Shown in pieces: positions 44,627 through 55,588 of a DNA stretch of 64,000 bases. Below the pieces are notes generated by a model. The model did no database searches and was not told the origin of the DNA. It worked only from the letters and a program-made list of their open reading frames with translations. The translations under genes and the position numbers were made by a program. The stretch is taken from contig JAUXRP010000003.1 in assembly GCA_030681675.1 (NCBI GenBank), positions 175,371 through 239,370 of the forward strand, in the 5' to 3' direction. The number at the start of each line of letters is the position of its first letter. Position 1 is the stretch's first letter. The stretch is from Candidatus Planktophila sp. (GTDB lineage: Bacteria; Actinomycetota; Actinomycetes; Nanopelagicales; Nanopelagicaceae).

Positions 44627-45577
44627 TTAGAGTGTTTGGACATCGGCTTGCTTTGCACGTACCGCTTCAGCGGCGGCTTTAAGAGCGGCTACTTCTACTT
44701 CAGTGAGTTCACTTTCAACAACTTTATTAACTCCATTGCGACCAATCTCGGCTTCAACACCAAGATAGACACCAGAGATTCCATACTCACCATCTACCCA
44801 AGCACATACCGGCATAACGGCACCTGAATCTTCAATAACAGCTTTTGCCATACGAGCAGCTGCAGCAGAGGGTGCGTAATACGCCGAGCCTGTCTTAAGG
44901 AGTGCGACAACTTCGGCGCCACCGTTGCGAGTGCGATCGACTAATTCATCAATCTCTTCCTGAGATAAGAGATTACTGAGTGCTTGTCCATTCACTGTGC
45001 AGCGACTTGGAACTGGAACCATCGTGTCACCATGAGATCCCAGAGTAAGAGTTTTAACTGCGCCAACTTTTACGGCAAGTTTTTCAGCCACGAAGTTAGT
45101 AAAGCGTGCAGTATCTAGCATCCCTGCTTGACCCATCACGCGGTTCTTAGGAAAACCCGTTGCAAGTTGTGCAAGAGCTGTCATCTCATCGAGTGGATTT
45201 GATACAACAATTATTACGGCATTCGGTGAGTGCTTTGCAATATTCTCGGCAACGCCGCGAACTATCCCAGCGTTGACGCCGATTAAATCCATGCGACTCA
45301 TGCCAGGCTTGCGCGGAAGACCTGCAGTAATAACAACCACGTCAGAGTTTGCCGTTGCCTCATACCCGCCACCTTCGGCAGTAGTTGTGGCACCAATAAT
45401 CTTTGTCTCAAAACCCTCAATGGATCGAGATTGATTCATATCAAGGGCTAAACCCTCTGGCTTACCGTCGACAATATCGGTGAGAACTACCGTGTCGAAA
45501 ATATCGTATTCGGCTAATCGAAGTGCGGTTGTTGAACCATAAAAACCTGCACCGACTACTGTGACTTTTCCGCCCAT
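44627..45577 (-). CDS. mdh: Malate dehydrogenase
   Basis: A lactate/malate dehydrogenase superfamily enzyme of 316 residues, of the LDH-like MDH class. The NAD fold is VTVVGAGFYGSTTALRLAE. The substrate arginine loop AGLPRKPGMSR shows the MDH-type RKPGMSR, then VSNPLDEMT, and the catalytic LGSHGDTMVPVPS. It oxidises malate to oxaloacetate. GGGAG precedes the ATG. It is followed by icd and preceded by the DUF3017 gene after 42 bases. Confidence 0.94.
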   Translation of the reverse strand: MGGKVTVVGAGFYGSTTALRLAEYDIFDTVVLTDIVDGKPEGLALDMNQSRSIEGFETKIIGATTTAEGGGYEATANSDVVVITAGLPRKPGMSRMDLIGVNAGIVRGVAENIAKHSPNAVIIVVSNPLDEMTALAQLATGFPKNRVMGQAGMLDTARFTNFVAEKLAVKVGAVKTLTLGSHGDTMVPVPSRCTVNGQALSNLLSQEEIDELVDRTRNGGAEVVALLKTGSAYYAPSAAAARMAKAVIEDSGAVMPVCAWVDGEYGISGVYLGVEAEIGRNGVNKVVESELTEVEVAALKAAAEAVRAKQADVQTL

Positions 45578-45619
45578 GGCGTACTCCCTCTATTAACTCT
45601 GCGTGGCACTAAGCCAACT

Positions 45620-45844
45620 CTACCGCCCACGAGGAAGTGCAACTGCCAGTACAAATAGAGCGATAGCGATAATGAGTGGAAAATAAAAGTCAAACTTACG
45701 TGAACTCCGTGCTTTTAACGCTACACCAGCTGTTCCGATGGCGATAAAAAGTGACCCACCTCGCACGATTCCACCGATACCTAAGGCGATGCCAATGAGT
45801 ATAGATGCGTTGCTAAGAGCCCCTAAAACGCGGATTTTTAGCTG
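45620..45844 (-). CDS. DUF3017-type small membrane protein
   Basis: A 74-residue protein with three hydrophobic stretches (about residues 8-25, 28-42 and 52-68) and a basic central loop ([11 protein letters not shown]). Its size, hydrophobic pattern and position directly after folD fit DUF3017, an actinobacterial family of unknown function. I start at the ATG at 45844, seven bases inside the folD end; an extended frame upstream lies wholly within folD. No enzymatic motif is visible. Confidence 0.75.
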   Translation of the reverse strand, partial: QLKIRVLGALSNASILIGIALGIGGIVRGGSLFIAIGTAGVALKARSSRKFDFYFPLIIAIALFVLAVALPRGR

Positions 45845-46677
45845 CATGCATCGACTACATTTTTTATCAACATCGCACGTGTCATAGGACCGACTCCACC
45901 TGGCATTGGTGCAACCCACGATGCGACGTTCATGACACCGGGATCCACATCGCCCAGCAAGCCAGCATCGGTACGCGATATTCCAACATCAATTACAACT
46001 GCGCCGGCTTTAATCATCTCAGCCTTTAAGAAATGTGCTTGGCCAATCGCTGCAACAATAATGTCGGCGTTCTTGGTGTGGGTGAGCAAATCTTTTGTTC
46101 CAGTATGGGTCAAGGTTACAGTTGCATTTTCCTGCTTTCGTGTAAGCAATAATCCAAGTGGTCGACCAACTGTGAGTCCTCGCCCAATTACCGTCACTTC
46201 AGCACCTTTGGTACTAATTCCGTAGTGCGTTAAAAGTTCAACAATTCCATGCGGCGTACATGGCAAAGGCGCGTCATAGCCTGAGACCAATCGGCCTAAG
46301 TTCATGGGATGCAATCCATCGGCATCTTTAGAGGGATCAATCGCCTCTAGTACTCGTTGGGTATTAATTCCCTTAGGCAAAGGAAGTTGCACAATGTAGC
46401 CAGTGCATTCAGATGATGCATTGAGATCTCTAATTGCAGCCATGACATCGGCCTCTGTAGCATCGGCTGAAAGGTCTACACGAATTGAATTAATTCCCAC
46501 TTCATGACAGTCGCGATGCTTTCCACCTACATAAGAGTGCGAGCCAGGGTCATCGCCGACCAGTACCGTGCCCAGACCCGGTGTGATTCCTCGAGATTTG
46601 AGTTCGACTACTCGAACTGCGAGTTGGGATTTAATCGAAGCTGCAAGTGCCTTGCCATCTAGTATCTGTGCGCTCAT
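45838..46677 (-). CDS. folD: Methylenetetrahydrofolate dehydrogenase/cyclohydrolase
   Basis: A bifunctional one-carbon enzyme. Motifs are [20 protein letters not shown] with the catalytic Tyr/Lys (the motif YVxxK), [12 protein letters not shown], and the NADP site [15 protein letters not shown]. The C-terminal [14 protein letters not shown] is the family signature. The 279 residues are normal. It supplies the formyl-tetrahydrofolate used by PurN and PurH, encoded just upstream in the same direction. Confidence 0.96.
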   Translation of the reverse strand: MSAQILDGKALAASIKSQLAVRVVELKSRGITPGLGTVLVGDDPGSHSYVGGKHRDCHEVGINSIRVDLSADATEADVMAAIRDLNASSECTGYIVQLPLPKGINTQRVLEAIDPSKDADGLHPMNLGRLVSGYDAPLPCTPHGIVELLTHYGISTKGAEVTVIGRGLTVGRPLGLLLTRKQENATVTLTHTGTKDLLTHTKNADIIVAAIGQAHFLKAEMIKAGAVVIDVGISRTDAGLLGDVDPGVMNVASWVAPMPGGVGPMTRAMLIKNVVDACS

Positions 46678-46698
46678 ACGAGCAATCCTATTGCAGCC

Positions 46699-48234
46699 CT
46701 ATGCGTGAGAGAAATGGCGTGTACCTGTGAAAAACATCGCAACGCCAGCGCTTTGAGCCGCCTCAATAACTTCCTCATCGCGAACACTTCCACCAGGTTG
46801 AACTACGGCACTAATTCCTGCATCAATCAAAATTTGTAGGCCATCGGCAAAGGGGAAGAAGGCATCACTTGCTGCAACCGATCCTTTAACTCGATCCCCT
46901 GCGCGTGCCACCGCTAAACGCGCAGAATCGACACGATTAACCTGTCCCATTCCAATTCCAACTGATGCGCCATTTCTGCTCAATACAATTGCATTGCTTT
47001 TTACTGCGCGCACCGATCTCCAAGCAAACTCGAGCTCCTTCATGATTTCAGCACTGGCAGGTTCTCCACTGACTTGCTTCCAGTTCGTGGGTGAATCACC
47101 TGGCGCATCAATTAAATCCGTGTGTTGCAATAAAATTCCGCCAGATACTGGACGCATCTCAGTTGAAGAAATTTTTGAAACACCACATTGAAGAATTCGA
47201 ATCGATGGCTTTTTAGCTAGAAGTTCTACAGCACCTGCCTCATAACTCGGTGCTATGACAACCTCGGTAAATATTTCAGAGAGTTGGTTCGCCATTTCCA
47301 GAGTAACTTCACGATTAGCTGCAACTACACCACCAAATGCAGAAACTGGATCACAGTCGTGCGCCTTTTTGTGCGCTGTTGCAATATCGCTGGCCGTTGC
47401 GATTCCACATGGATTGGCATGCTTGATGATGGCCACACATGGATCTTTGTGATCAAGGGCTGCGCGCCAAGCAGCATCGGCGTCGGTGTAATTATTAAAT
47501 GACATCTCCTTGCCGTGTAATTGAATGGCCCCGACAATACCGGCAGCTCCACCTGAATAAATCGCGGCGCTTTGATGGGGATTTTCCCCATATCGAAGCG
47601 AGTTTTCGCGATGGTAAATGCGACCGAACCAATCAGGTAGTTCTTCACTGTGCCCAAGCCAGTTAGCGATTGCTAAGTCATACTCAGCAGTTGTCCTGAA
47701 AGCCTTAAGAGCTAACGCCCGGCGCTCGGCCAAAGTAAATCCACCGGATTTAACTGCATTAATCAACTCGTCGTACTGAGATGTTTGACTAATTACTGCA
47801 ACTGAGCCGTGATTCTTGGCTGCACCGCGCAACATTGATGGCCCGCCAATATCTATCTGTTCGATACATTCAGCAAAACTGGCCCCTGATGCAATTGTTT
47901 GCGCAAAGGGATAGAGATTAATAATGACTAAATCAAATGGATCAATATTTAACTCAGCTATCGCTGCCATGTGGTCGGGGTTATTGTGATCGGCCAAGAT
48001 TCCGGAGTGCACACGAGGATGTAACGTCTTTACACGTCCACCCATGATTTCCGGGAAACCTGTGTAAGCACTCACTTCTGTTACTGGAATACCTGCTGCT
48101 GATAGCGCTGCAGCAGTTGAACCAGTAGAGAGAATTTCGACTCCTGCTTCACCCAATATCTTTCCTATCTCCTGAAGTCGTGTCTTGTCATAGACGCTGA
48201 CTAGGGCACGGCGTATAGGTTTTAGTTCAGACAT
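46699..48234 (-). CDS. purH: Bifunctional AICAR transformylase/IMP cyclohydrolase
   Basis: It performs the last two steps of IMP synthesis. The N-terminal cyclohydrolase domain has [24 protein letters not shown] and [16 protein letters not shown]. The C-terminal transformylase has [25 protein letters not shown] and [10 protein letters not shown], ending with [14 protein letters not shown] and TGTRHFSH. Full length at 511 residues. It overlaps purN by 8 bases. Confidence 0.97.
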   Translation of the reverse strand: MSELKPIRRALVSVYDKTRLQEIGKILGEAGVEILSTGSTAAALSAAGIPVTEVSAYTGFPEIMGGRVKTLHPRVHSGILADHNNPDHMAAIAELNIDPFDLVIINLYPFAQTIASGASFAECIEQIDIGGPSMLRGAAKNHGSVAVISQTSQYDELINAVKSGGFTLAERRALALKAFRTTAEYDLAIANWLGHSEELPDWFGRIYHRENSLRYGENPHQSAAIYSGGAAGIVGAIQLHGKEMSFNNYTDADAAWRAALDHKDPCVAIIKHANPCGIATASDIATAHKKAHDCDPVSAFGGVVAANREVTLEMANQLSEIFTEVVIAPSYEAGAVELLAKKPSIRILQCGVSKISSTEMRPVSGGILLQHTDLIDAPGDSPTNWKQVSGEPASAEIMKELEFAWRSVRAVKSNAIVLSRNGASVGIGMGQVNRVDSARLAVARAGDRVKGSVAASDAFFPFADGLQILIDAGISAVVQPGGSVRDEEVIEAAQSAGVAMFFTGTRHFSHA

Positions 48235-48790
48235 GTTGCTCCAGTGTTGGAAGGATTAGGGCGATGGTCGCAATCATGAGACCTCGTTCTACTTTCTTAA
48301 TTCTCTCATGAAGAGTTCTTTCATCATCATGTGGAAGTACCGGCACCTGCATCTGTGTAATTATCGGTCCAGTGTCGACACCTGCATCAACCCAATGAAC
48401 AGTTGAACCAGTGGTTAGAACGCCAGCGACTAAAGCATCGCGCACGGCATGAGCCCCAGGAAAATCGGGCAACAGGGAGGGATGAATATTTATGGTCGGA
48501 AAACGATTGACAAATTCAGGTGGCAAAATCCGCATGAAGCCTGCACTGACAACTAGATCTGGTTCAAGGGCCGCAGTTTTTTCAATAATTTCGATGTTCC
48601 ACAGCTCTCGTGAATTACCAACCGGAATGCACTCACTCGGAATTCCAGCGGTTTTCGCTCTCTCTAAAACTTGAGAGGTAATTTGATCACTTAGAACTGC
48701 AACAACTTCGATATCTAGCTCGTGGGCATCAATTATTGCCTGAGCAATGGAGCCAGTTCCTGACGCCAAAATTACTAGCCTGCACGCCAC
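48227..48790 (-). CDS. purN: Phosphoribosylglycinamide formyltransferase
   Basis: It transfers a formyl group from 10-formyl-tetrahydrofolate to GAR. Motifs are [30 protein letters not shown] and the active site [17 protein letters not shown] with [16 protein letters not shown]. The 187 residues are normal. The start is GTG at 48790, overlapping the DUF6350 stop by one base. It precedes and overlaps purH. Confidence 0.96.
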   Translation of the reverse strand: MACRLVILASGTGSIAQAIIDAHELDIEVVAVLSDQITSQVLERAKTAGIPSECIPVGNSRELWNIEIIEKTAALEPDLVVSAGFMRILPPEFVNRFPTINIHPSLLPDFPGAHAVRDALVAGVLTTGSTVHWVDAGVDTGPIITQMQVPVLPHDDERTLHERIKKVERGLMIATIALILPTLEQHV

Positions 48791-49866
48791 TATCGCCTCC
48801 CAATTCGTGGAAGATATAGTGCGAGTAAAGCTCCAACTATTAATTCTCCGCTGAGTGCGAGAGTGAATTTCCAGGGTGATACTCCCATGGCAGACATGGC
48901 CTCAGTAATTAAGGCTCCGCTTCCAGCATATGCAATAAGTGCGGTGATAACTACTGAAATACACAGTGATTGAATCAGAATTCTGGAACTTAGCGTCACA
49001 GTCCAACTTGCAAGTAGCACACCTGATAAAACAATGACTAAAATTCCAAAAAGTGCAAAACGAGATGTGTTGGATGGAAGTGCTCCTAACAATGGAAATG
49101 CTGGAATTGAATTGAGGTGATAACTGAGCGGTGAAATTATGGAGCCGGTGCCAATTGCAAAGCCAGCGCCTGAAAAGTAACTAAGTGTGGCGATTACTGC
49201 ATTTGGGATATAGAGAATGTTAAGAAGTAGAAGTAAGAAGCCTCCTATTATTCCAGGCTCAAGAACCATAGTTAAACTCTTAACAGTAGAGAGATTAATG
49301 AAGATTAATGCTCCAAAGACAATTGATGAGATTCCTAATAAGAGTGAAAGTATTCGAGTGCTATAGAAAATCGCCTGTCCGAAAATCAATCGACGGCCCA
49401 CGCTTGCCGCACTGATCAAAGTTAGTGGAAGCAAGAAAACAGGTGCCAGATACCACATTGGTGTAACTGCCGAGGTTGAACTAAAGAATGCAAAGAGAGT
49501 TCCAATGCCACTATAAAGAATGGCAAAAAGTATTCGAGCTGCGGTGAGAAGTGATGGATTTCCATCTAGTCGATCAATGACCCGCGCCACGCCATTTCGA
49601 ACTGCTAAAACTGGAATTACTAAAGCTCCGAGTGGCAAATAGGATAGAAATCCAGCGGCATTTGCTGGAGGCAGGGAAAGAGTGAATGGAATGTGATGTG
49701 CACCCAGCCAAATCCATATCGCGGCGCGTAATGGATCTCCGGTGTTTCCAGTGGCACTACCGGCTGTAGCCCATGCTAGTAAGGCGATAAAAGAGACTGG
49801 GAGTAGAACTAACGCAACACTACGCAGTACTTGGGTCAACGTCGACCCAAGTACACGTGCGAACAT
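48790..49866 (-). CDS. DUF6350-type polytopic membrane protein
   Basis: A 358-residue membrane protein with about nine hydrophobic segments and no soluble domain. Its length, composition and location between sucD and purN match the actinobacterial DUF6350 family, whose function is unknown. The N-terminus is RSVALVLLPVSFIALLAWAT after a short amphipathic stretch. The first 40 bases of its coding region hold an 11-bp perfect inverted repeat (49827-49854), which could hinder translation or transcription into the gene. It begins five bases after the sucD stop. Confidence 0.78.
   Translation of the reverse strand: MFARVLGSTLTQVLRSVALVLLPVSFIALLAWATAGSATGNTGDPLRAAIWIWLGAHHIPFTLSLPPANAAGFLSYLPLGALVIPVLAVRNGVARVIDRLDGNPSLLTAARILFAILYSGIGTLFAFFSSTSAVTPMWYLAPVFLLPLTLISAASVGRRLIFGQAIFYSTRILSLLLGISSIVFGALIFINLSTVKSLTMVLEPGIIGGFLLLLLNILYIPNAVIATLSYFSGAGFAIGTGSIISPLSYHLNSIPAFPLLGALPSNTSRFALFGILVIVLSGVLLASWTVTLSSRILIQSLCISVVITALIAYAGSGALITEAMSAMGVSPWKFTLALSGELIVGALLALYLPRIGRR
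49827..49854. repeat. 11-bp perfect inverted repeat at the start of the DUF6350 gene
   Basis: GTACTTGGGTC (49827-49837) and GACCCAAGTAC (49844-49854) flank a six-base loop, beginning about 12 bases inside the coding sequence on the minus strand. No T-run follows, so it is not a classic terminator. Confidence 0.8.
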
Positions 49867-49871
49867 TTTCT

Positions 49872-50753
49872 TTAGCGCCCCAAGATTTCGCGCAACAACT
49901 GAGCGGTCTCACTGGGAGTTTGGCCGACTTTTACGCCGGCAGCTTCCAGTGCATCTTTCTTTCCCTGTGCAGTTCCAGATGAGCCAGAGACAATTGCACC
50001 TGCATGTCCCATTGTTTTGCCTTCAGGGGCAGTAAATCCGGCGACATATCCAACCACGGGCTTAGTTACATAATCTGCAATAAATGCAGCTGCCCGCTCT
50101 TCAGCATCGCCACCGATCTCACCAATCATAACAATCGCTGTTGTATCAGGATCATCTTGAAATGCTCGTAGTGCATCGATGTGAGTTGTTCCAATAACGG
50201 GATCTCCACCGATTCCAATTGCCGTACTAAAACCGATATCACGAAGCTCGTACATCATTTGGTACGTAAGCGTTCCAGATTTTGAAACCAAGCCGATTGG
50301 ACCCGCACCCGTAATGTCGGCTGGAATAATTCCAACATTAGATTTCCCAGGACTTATTAATCCAGGACAGTTAGGGCCAATGATGCGTGTAGTTCCTTTG
50401 CTTACTGAGTAGGCATAAAAGCTTGCGGTATCGTGAACGGGGATACCCTCTGTAATTACAACTACTAGAGGCATGGCTGAATCAATTGCATCAATGACTG
50501 CGGCTTTGGCAAATTTTGGTGGAACAAAAACAACAGAAGTATTTGCCCCTGTCGCACTCATCGCCTGCGCGACAGTGTTAAACACTGGTAGTTGGTGACC
50601 ATCGATATCAACGATCTGCCCACCTTTGCCTGGCGTCACTCCTCCAACGACCTTAGTTCCGGATGCCAACATACGACGAGTGTGTTTGGTGCCCTCAGAG
50701 CCAGTCATGCCTTGAACGATTACAACCGAGTTTTCATCGAGAAAAATTGCCAT
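49872..50753 (-). CDS. sucD: Succinyl-CoA synthetase alpha subunit
   Basis: The CoA-binding and phosphohistidine subunit of the TCA enzyme. Motifs are [16 protein letters not shown], the GGVTPGKGG loop, [17 protein letters not shown] and the phosphorylated His in [13 protein letters not shown]. The 293 residues are normal. It directly adjoins sucC (no gap) and is followed by the DUF6350 gene. Confidence 0.97.
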   Translation of the reverse strand: MAIFLDENSVVIVQGMTGSEGTKHTRRMLASGTKVVGGVTPGKGGQIVDIDGHQLPVFNTVAQAMSATGANTSVVFVPPKFAKAAVIDAIDSAMPLVVVITEGIPVHDTASFYAYSVSKGTTRIIGPNCPGLISPGKSNVGIIPADITGAGPIGLVSKSGTLTYQMMYELRDIGFSTAIGIGGDPVIGTTHIDALRAFQDDPDTTAIVMIGEIGGDAEERAAAFIADYVTKPVVGYVAGFTAPEGKTMGHAGAIVSGSSGTAQGKKDALEAAGVKVGQTPSETAQLLREILGR

Positions 50754-51917
50754 TTATAACGCCGCCAACTCTGCAGCACGGTCTGCTGCTCCATCCATTG
50801 TGTCGACTTGTTCGATTAATGGGTGCCCCGCTTTGGCCAAAATTGCACGACCCTCTAATACATTGTTGCCATCTAAACGAACAACGATGGGTTTGGTAGC
50901 TTTAGGACCAAGAAGTTCAAGCGCCTGAACAATTCCAGTTGCAACTTCATCACATGAAGTAATGCCACCAAAGACATTTACGAAAACACTCTTAACATCG
51001 CTATCACCGAGAATAATCGAAAGACCATCGGCCATAATCTGAGCCGAAGCACCTCCACCAATATCTAGGAAGTTTGCCGGTAAAACTCCGCCATACTTTT
51101 TCCCAGCATATGCAACAACGTCGAGCGTGCTCATTACCAGTCCAGCGCCGTTGCCAATAATTCCAACTTGTCCATCTAGTTTCACATAATTTAAATCTTT
51201 CGCCTTCGCGGCTGCTTCTAATTCGTTTGTTGCCTCGTGATCGACCAGAGCCGCATGCTCACTCTGACGGAACTCAGCGTTGTCATCTAAAGTGATTTTC
51301 CCATCAAGTGCGATTATTTTTCCATCTTTAGTCTTCACGAGTGGATTGACTTCCACCAAAGTTGCATCCTCAGATTGAAAAACTTCCCAAAGCTTCAACA
51401 AAACTTCGGCAACTTGGTCTGCTACATCAAGAGGAAATTTAGCTGCACTAACAATCTCTCGCGCCTTTGCAGCACTAATTCCATCGACTGCGGAAACTGG
51501 AATCTTGGCTAATTTTTCAGGAGCGGTGTGAGCCACCTCTTCGATGTCCATTCCACCAGAGACTGAGGCCATAACTAGGAATGTTCGGTTTGAGCGATCA
51601 AGGAGAATTGCTAGGTAATACTCGGATTCAATGGGGGCCGCAGCTGCAATCATGACGGTGCGAACTATGTGACCCTTAATGTCCATTCCGAGAATTGCGC
51701 CTGCTTTTATCCGCGCATCGGCGGCATCCTCTGCAAGCTTCACACCTCCGGCTTTTCCGCGCCCACCGGTTTTTACTTGTGCCTTCACGACAACTTTTCC
51801 ACCGATATTTCTTGCGGCTACTTCGGCCTCATCAGGCGTGGTCGCTATAGCTGCAGGTAAAACTGGGACGCCATGCTTTTCAAATAAGTCACGGGCTTGA
51901 TATTCAAAGAGATCCAC
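50754..51917 (-). CDS. sucC: Succinyl-CoA synthetase beta subunit
   Basis: The ATP-grasp nucleotide-binding subunit. Motifs are [54 protein letters not shown] and [16 protein letters not shown]. The 387 residues are normal. The start is GTG at 51917 with GGAG five bases upstream. It follows pcrA by 31 bases and is translated in series with sucD. Confidence 0.97.
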   Translation of the reverse strand: MDLFEYQARDLFEKHGVPVLPAAIATTPDEAEVAARNIGGKVVVKAQVKTGGRGKAGGVKLAEDAADARIKAGAILGMDIKGHIVRTVMIAAAAPIESEYYLAILLDRSNRTFLVMASVSGGMDIEEVAHTAPEKLAKIPVSAVDGISAAKAREIVSAAKFPLDVADQVAEVLLKLWEVFQSEDATLVEVNPLVKTKDGKIIALDGKITLDDNAEFRQSEHAALVDHEATNELEAAAKAKDLNYVKLDGQVGIIGNGAGLVMSTLDVVAYAGKKYGGVLPANFLDIGGGASAQIMADGLSIILGDSDVKSVFVNVFGGITSCDEVATGIVQALELLGPKATKPIVVRLDGNNVLEGRAILAKAGHPLIEQVDTMDGAADRAAELAAL

Positions 51918-51948
51918 AAGTACTCCATATCATGATTAGGGGGTAATC

Positions 51949-54189
51949 CTAGAGCTTCTCAACGGGTGCATAACGCAGCAGCAATCGCTTCTCGCCATAT
52001 TGTCCAAATTTAATTGTCGCCTCCGCCTTATCTGCCTCACCTGCCACCGAAATTACGGTGCCTAAACCAAATGTGTCATGTGACACACGTTCTCCGACGC
52101 TCAGTTCGATTGAGGAAATTTTCTTGCCAGTTGCGCGCGGCGGCGGTGACGCTGCAACTCGAGATCGCTTTATCAACGATGGTGACAGCGACGTTGAACT
52201 CTCATTGCGCCATTCAATTACATCTTCCGGTATTTCATCTAAAAAACGTGACGGCGGATTGTAATTTGGTGCACCCCATGTTGAGCGATATTGCGCACGT
52301 GAAATATAAAGCCGTTCTCGTGCCCGAGTTAAGCCTACGTAAGCTAGGCGTCGCTCTTCCTCAACCTCGTCCTTTTCGTCAAGAGTTCGAGAGTGTGGAA
52401 ATACTCCATCTTCCATTCCAGTTAAAAATACTGTTGGGAATTCAAGACCTTTAGCCGTATGTAAAGTCATCATTGTTACAACTCCACCATGGTCATCACC
52501 TTCTGGAATCTCGTCAGCATCGGCAACTAAGGAGACCTTTTCCAAGAAGCCTGCCAATGAAATCTCTTCATCTTCAATTAGCTCTTCAAACTCGCGCTCC
52601 TCGTACTCCATAGAAACCGCCACTAATTCCCTTAAATTCTCAACACGGACCTCATCTTGAGGGTCGGTGCTATCGGCTAACTCCTTCAATAAACCTGATT
52701 GTTCGAGTGCCGCCTCAACGATTACCGATGGTCGCGTCTTAGCTTCAACTAAAACGTGGAGAGCGCTAATCATTGATGTAAACTCTTGAATCGATTGCGC
52801 TGCACGTGCTGATAACCCTGGTGCCTCTGAATATCTAAGCAAACCCTCCCAAAAAGATATTCCTTGCGCTCTTGCAAATTGATCCACATAATCTAGAGAT
52901 GTATCGCCGATTCCACGTTTAGGTAGATTAATGATTCTGCGGAGGGAAACCTCATCCTCTAAGTTAGCTAACACCCTTAGATATGCCAATAAATCCTTAA
53001 CTTCGCGACGTTCATAGAATCGTAATCCACCAACGACTTTATATGGCAACGCTCCACGCATAAATACTTCTTCAAAGACGCGTGATTGTGCATTCGTGCG
53101 ATAAAAAATTGCGGTCTCCCCTGGCCGTGATTTTCCATCTCGTTGGAGCTCTCGAATTTCATCGGCAACAAATCTGGCTTCGTCGTGTTCATTTTCTGCC
53201 ACATAACCGGTAAGGAGTGCGCCCGAACCCGAATCTGTCCAGAGGTTTTTCTCCTTTCGGCTCACGTTTTTCGTTATAACGGCATTTGCAGCGTTGAGAA
53301 TGTTTTGTGTCGATCTATAATTTTGCTCAAGTAAAACCGTAGTCGCATTTGGATAATCGAGTTCGAACTGCAAGATATTTCGAATTGTCGCGCCACGAAA
53401 GCCATAAATAGATTGATCTGCATCTCCAACCACACACAACTCTGCTGGCGCCAATCCCTCATTAACATTTCCAACTAACTCTTTAACCAAAATGTACTGC
53501 GCATGGTTTGTATCTTGATACTCATCAACTAACACATGGCGAAAGCGAGACCTATAGCGGGCTTTTGCCTCGGGAAACCGCTGTAAAACCTCTACCGTCT
53601 TTAAAATCAAATCATCAAAATCCATTGCATTGGAACGTTGTAAACGTTGCTGGTAAATGCTGTAGACATCGGCCACAACCTGTTCAAAGGTATTGCTTGT
53701 TGCATTTAAATAATCCTGAGGTCCCATAAGTTCATTTTTTGCATTCGAAATTATTGCTTGAAATTGTCGTGCTGGATAGCGTTTCGAATCCAAATTTAAC
53801 TCTTTAGCTACGATCGTCACTAATCGAAGTGAATCAGCAGAGTCATAGATTGAAAATGAATTGCTATACCCCAGCCGCATCGCCTCTTGTCGCAAGATGC
53901 GGACGCAGGCAGAGTGAAAGGTCGAAACCCACATCGATTGGGCAACTGGACCAACTAATTCGCCGACGCGTGCTTTCATCTCTCCGGCCGCCTTATTAGT
54001 AAATGTAATTGCTAAAATTTGATAAGAGGCTACATTTCGATGGGACATTAAATAAGCAATACGACGTGTGAGAACTCGGGTCTTTCCAGAGCCGGCTCCA
54101 GCGACAACCAATAAAGGGCCTCCCGCATGAGTAACTGCGGCGATCTGTGCGGGGTTGAGTTCTGATAATAAGTTTTCAGCGCTCTCCAT
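51949..54189 (-). CDS. pcrA: UvrD/PcrA-type ATP-dependent DNA helicase
   Basis: A superfamily 1A 3'-5' helicase for repair and replication. Motifs in order are Q motif LNPAQIAAV, Walker A GAGSGKTRVLTRRI, ITFTNKAAGEM, Walker B VDEYQDTN with GDADQSIYGFRGA, NYRST and MTLHTAKGLEF, then YVGLTRARERLYIS. At 746 residues it has the C-terminal Tudor-like tail (GERVSHDTFGLGTVISV) typical of PcrA. The start at 54189 has TAGACT-N7-ATG upstream. It is divergent from the PIG-L gene across 26 bp. Confidence 0.96.
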   Translation of the reverse strand: MESAENLLSELNPAQIAAVTHAGGPLLVVAGAGSGKTRVLTRRIAYLMSHRNVASYQILAITFTNKAAGEMKARVGELVGPVAQSMWVSTFHSACVRILRQEAMRLGYSNSFSIYDSADSLRLVTIVAKELNLDSKRYPARQFQAIISNAKNELMGPQDYLNATSNTFEQVVADVYSIYQQRLQRSNAMDFDDLILKTVEVLQRFPEAKARYRSRFRHVLVDEYQDTNHAQYILVKELVGNVNEGLAPAELCVVGDADQSIYGFRGATIRNILQFELDYPNATTVLLEQNYRSTQNILNAANAVITKNVSRKEKNLWTDSGSGALLTGYVAENEHDEARFVADEIRELQRDGKSRPGETAIFYRTNAQSRVFEEVFMRGALPYKVVGGLRFYERREVKDLLAYLRVLANLEDEVSLRRIINLPKRGIGDTSLDYVDQFARAQGISFWEGLLRYSEAPGLSARAAQSIQEFTSMISALHVLVEAKTRPSVIVEAALEQSGLLKELADSTDPQDEVRVENLRELVAVSMEYEEREFEELIEDEEISLAGFLEKVSLVADADEIPEGDDHGGVVTMMTLHTAKGLEFPTVFLTGMEDGVFPHSRTLDEKDEVEEERRLAYVGLTRARERLYISRAQYRSTWGAPNYNPPSRFLDEIPEDVIEWRNESSTSLSPSLIKRSRVAASPPPRATGKKISSIELSVGERVSHDTFGLGTVISVAGEADKAEATIKFGQYGEKRLLLRYAPVEKL

Positions 54190-54215
54190 GAGCCTAAGTC
54201 TATTAGGCTACGACA
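54190..54215. promoter_or_regulatory. 26-bp bidirectional leaderless promoter, pcrA / PIG-L gene
   Basis: Plus strand: TAGGCT (54204-54209), six bases, ATG at 54216. Minus strand: TAGACT (54202-54197), seven bases, ATG at 54189. The two hexamers are separated by one base. Confidence 0.55.
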
Positions 54216-54941
54216 ATGGAACCGATCGCCGATAGTGAGATCAAACGAGTTTTGGTCATTAGCGCCCACCCTGATGATTCAGATTTTGGTGCCTCTGGAA
54301 CAATTGCCCAATGGGTTAAAAAAGGGATTGAAGTCGCCTACGTCTTTTGTACAAATGGTGATCAAGGTGGCGAAGAATCTGGATTTACTAAAGAAGAGAT
54401 GCCAGCAATTCGTCAACGTGAACAGCGCGAGGCTGGCGCAGCCATTGGCGTGACAGATATTACTTTCCTCAATTACGTTGATGGTCACTTAGAGCCGACA
54501 ATTAGTCTACGAAAAGATTTAGTCCGACAGATTCGAATCTCCCAACCTGATCGCTTGGTCTGCCAAAGTCCAGAACGTAATTGGGATCGTATTGGTGCTA
54601 GCCATCCAGACCATTTAGCAGCTGGTGAGGCTGCCATTCAAGCTGTTTACCCAGATGCACGTAACCCTTTTGCATTTACCGATCTGCTTCATGAAGAATC
54701 TCTTGCGCCGTGGCGAGTTAAAGAGGTTTGGGTAACTGCTTTTGCAAACCCAGATCACTTTGTAGACATCACCGATACATTTGATTTAAAGATGAAAGCT
54801 CTGCATTCTCATGCATCACAGACCGCCCACAATCAGAATTTAGAGGACATGGTTCGTGAGTGGGGTCAACGCAACGCTCTTGCTGCTGGGTTTGCAGAAG
54901 GTCGCATCGCTGAAGCCTTCAAAATAGTTAATACAAATTAG
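54216..54941 (+). CDS. PIG-L/LmbE family deacetylase
   Basis: A Zn-dependent N-acetylglucosaminyl deacetylase-fold enzyme of 241 residues. The metal site AHPDDSDFGASGTIAQW is at the N-terminus, TNGDQGGEE follows, and GASHPDHLAAGEAAI provides the second histidine pair. The family includes MshB and Mca of mycothiol metabolism and GlcNAc-PI deacetylases; which substrate applies here is not evident. Its stop overlaps the convergent cyclophilin gene by four bases. Confidence 0.92.
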   Translation: MEPIADSEIKRVLVISAHPDDSDFGASGTIAQWVKKGIEVAYVFCTNGDQGGEESGFTKEEMPAIRQREQREAGAAIGVTDITFLNYVDGHLEPTISLRKDLVRQIRISQPDRLVCQSPERNWDRIGASHPDHLAAGEAAIQAVYPDARNPFAFTDLLHEESLAPWRVKEVWVTAFANPDHFVDITDTFDLKMKALHSHASQTAHNQNLEDMVREWGQRNALAAGFAEGRIAEAFKIVNTN

Positions 54942-55588
54942 CGAACTCTTACTTTAGTAAGTGCAATCTTTGTATTAGGTGTTCCATCTGCCCCGCCTCC
55001 TTTGACTCCGGCTTTAGCGATTGCTTGTACGATCTCTAAACCTTTTGTAATCTTTCCCCAAATTGTGTAATCAGGACCTAATGTTGTGTCGGCAAATACT
55101 AGAAAAAATTGGCTTCCATTAGTGCCCGGTCCTGAGTTAGCCATTGCAACCGTGCCGGCTGGATAGTTGTTGAGCGCATTAACCGGAAGATTTTCATCGG
55201 GATATGAGAACCCTGGACCACCCGAGCCAGTTGCAGTTGGGTCGCCACACTGTAAAACGTAGATTCCCGCAGTTGTAAGGCGATGACACAAAGAGCCATC
55301 AAAGTAGCCGGCTTTGGCAAGTGTGGACATTTCAGTGAGCGTCCAAGGTGCTTTTTTTCCTACGCTTGTAATGACAATCGTTCCACAATTAGTATTAAGC
55401 GTAAAAGTTTTAGGAAGTTTAGTGAACGGTTTTGCAATTGGCTTTACTACTTTTGGAGTATGACCTATTGCTTTAGTCGCGACACATTTAACTGGCGTCG
55501 ATTTCTGTGCAGCATTAACTGCAACTACTGAAGTCGTTAAAGCAAGAGTAAGAGAAATACACACTATTAAAATTCTTTTCATGGTCAT
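54938..55588 (-). CDS. Secreted cyclophilin-type peptidyl-prolyl isomerase
   Basis: A signal peptide ([21 protein letters not shown]) is followed by a linker of about 35 residues and a cyclophilin domain. Domain motifs are [22 protein letters not shown] (catalytic region), [15 protein letters not shown] and [16 protein letters not shown]. It is probably exported and may be held in the envelope; no lipobox is evident. It likely starts at 55588, where ATGA overlaps the guaA stop; ATGs at 55594 and 55582 are alternatives. At about 216 residues it is a compact version. Confidence 0.9.
   Translation of the reverse strand: MTMKRILIVCISLTLALTTSVVAVNAAQKSTPVKCVATKAIGHTPKVVKPIAKPFTKLPKTFTLNTNCGTIVITSVGKKAPWTLTEMSTLAKAGYFDGSLCHRLTTAGIYVLQCGDPTATGSGGPGFSYPDENLPVNALNNYPAGTVAMANSGPGTNGSQFFLVFADTTLGPDYTIWGKITKGLEIVQAIAKAGVKGGGADGTPNTKIALTKVRVR

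Noticed and set aside
45845..45919. N-terminal extension of the DUF3017 protein with several cysteines
   Set aside because: The extension is fully within folD in another frame; the internal ATG at 45844 gives the expected small membrane protein.
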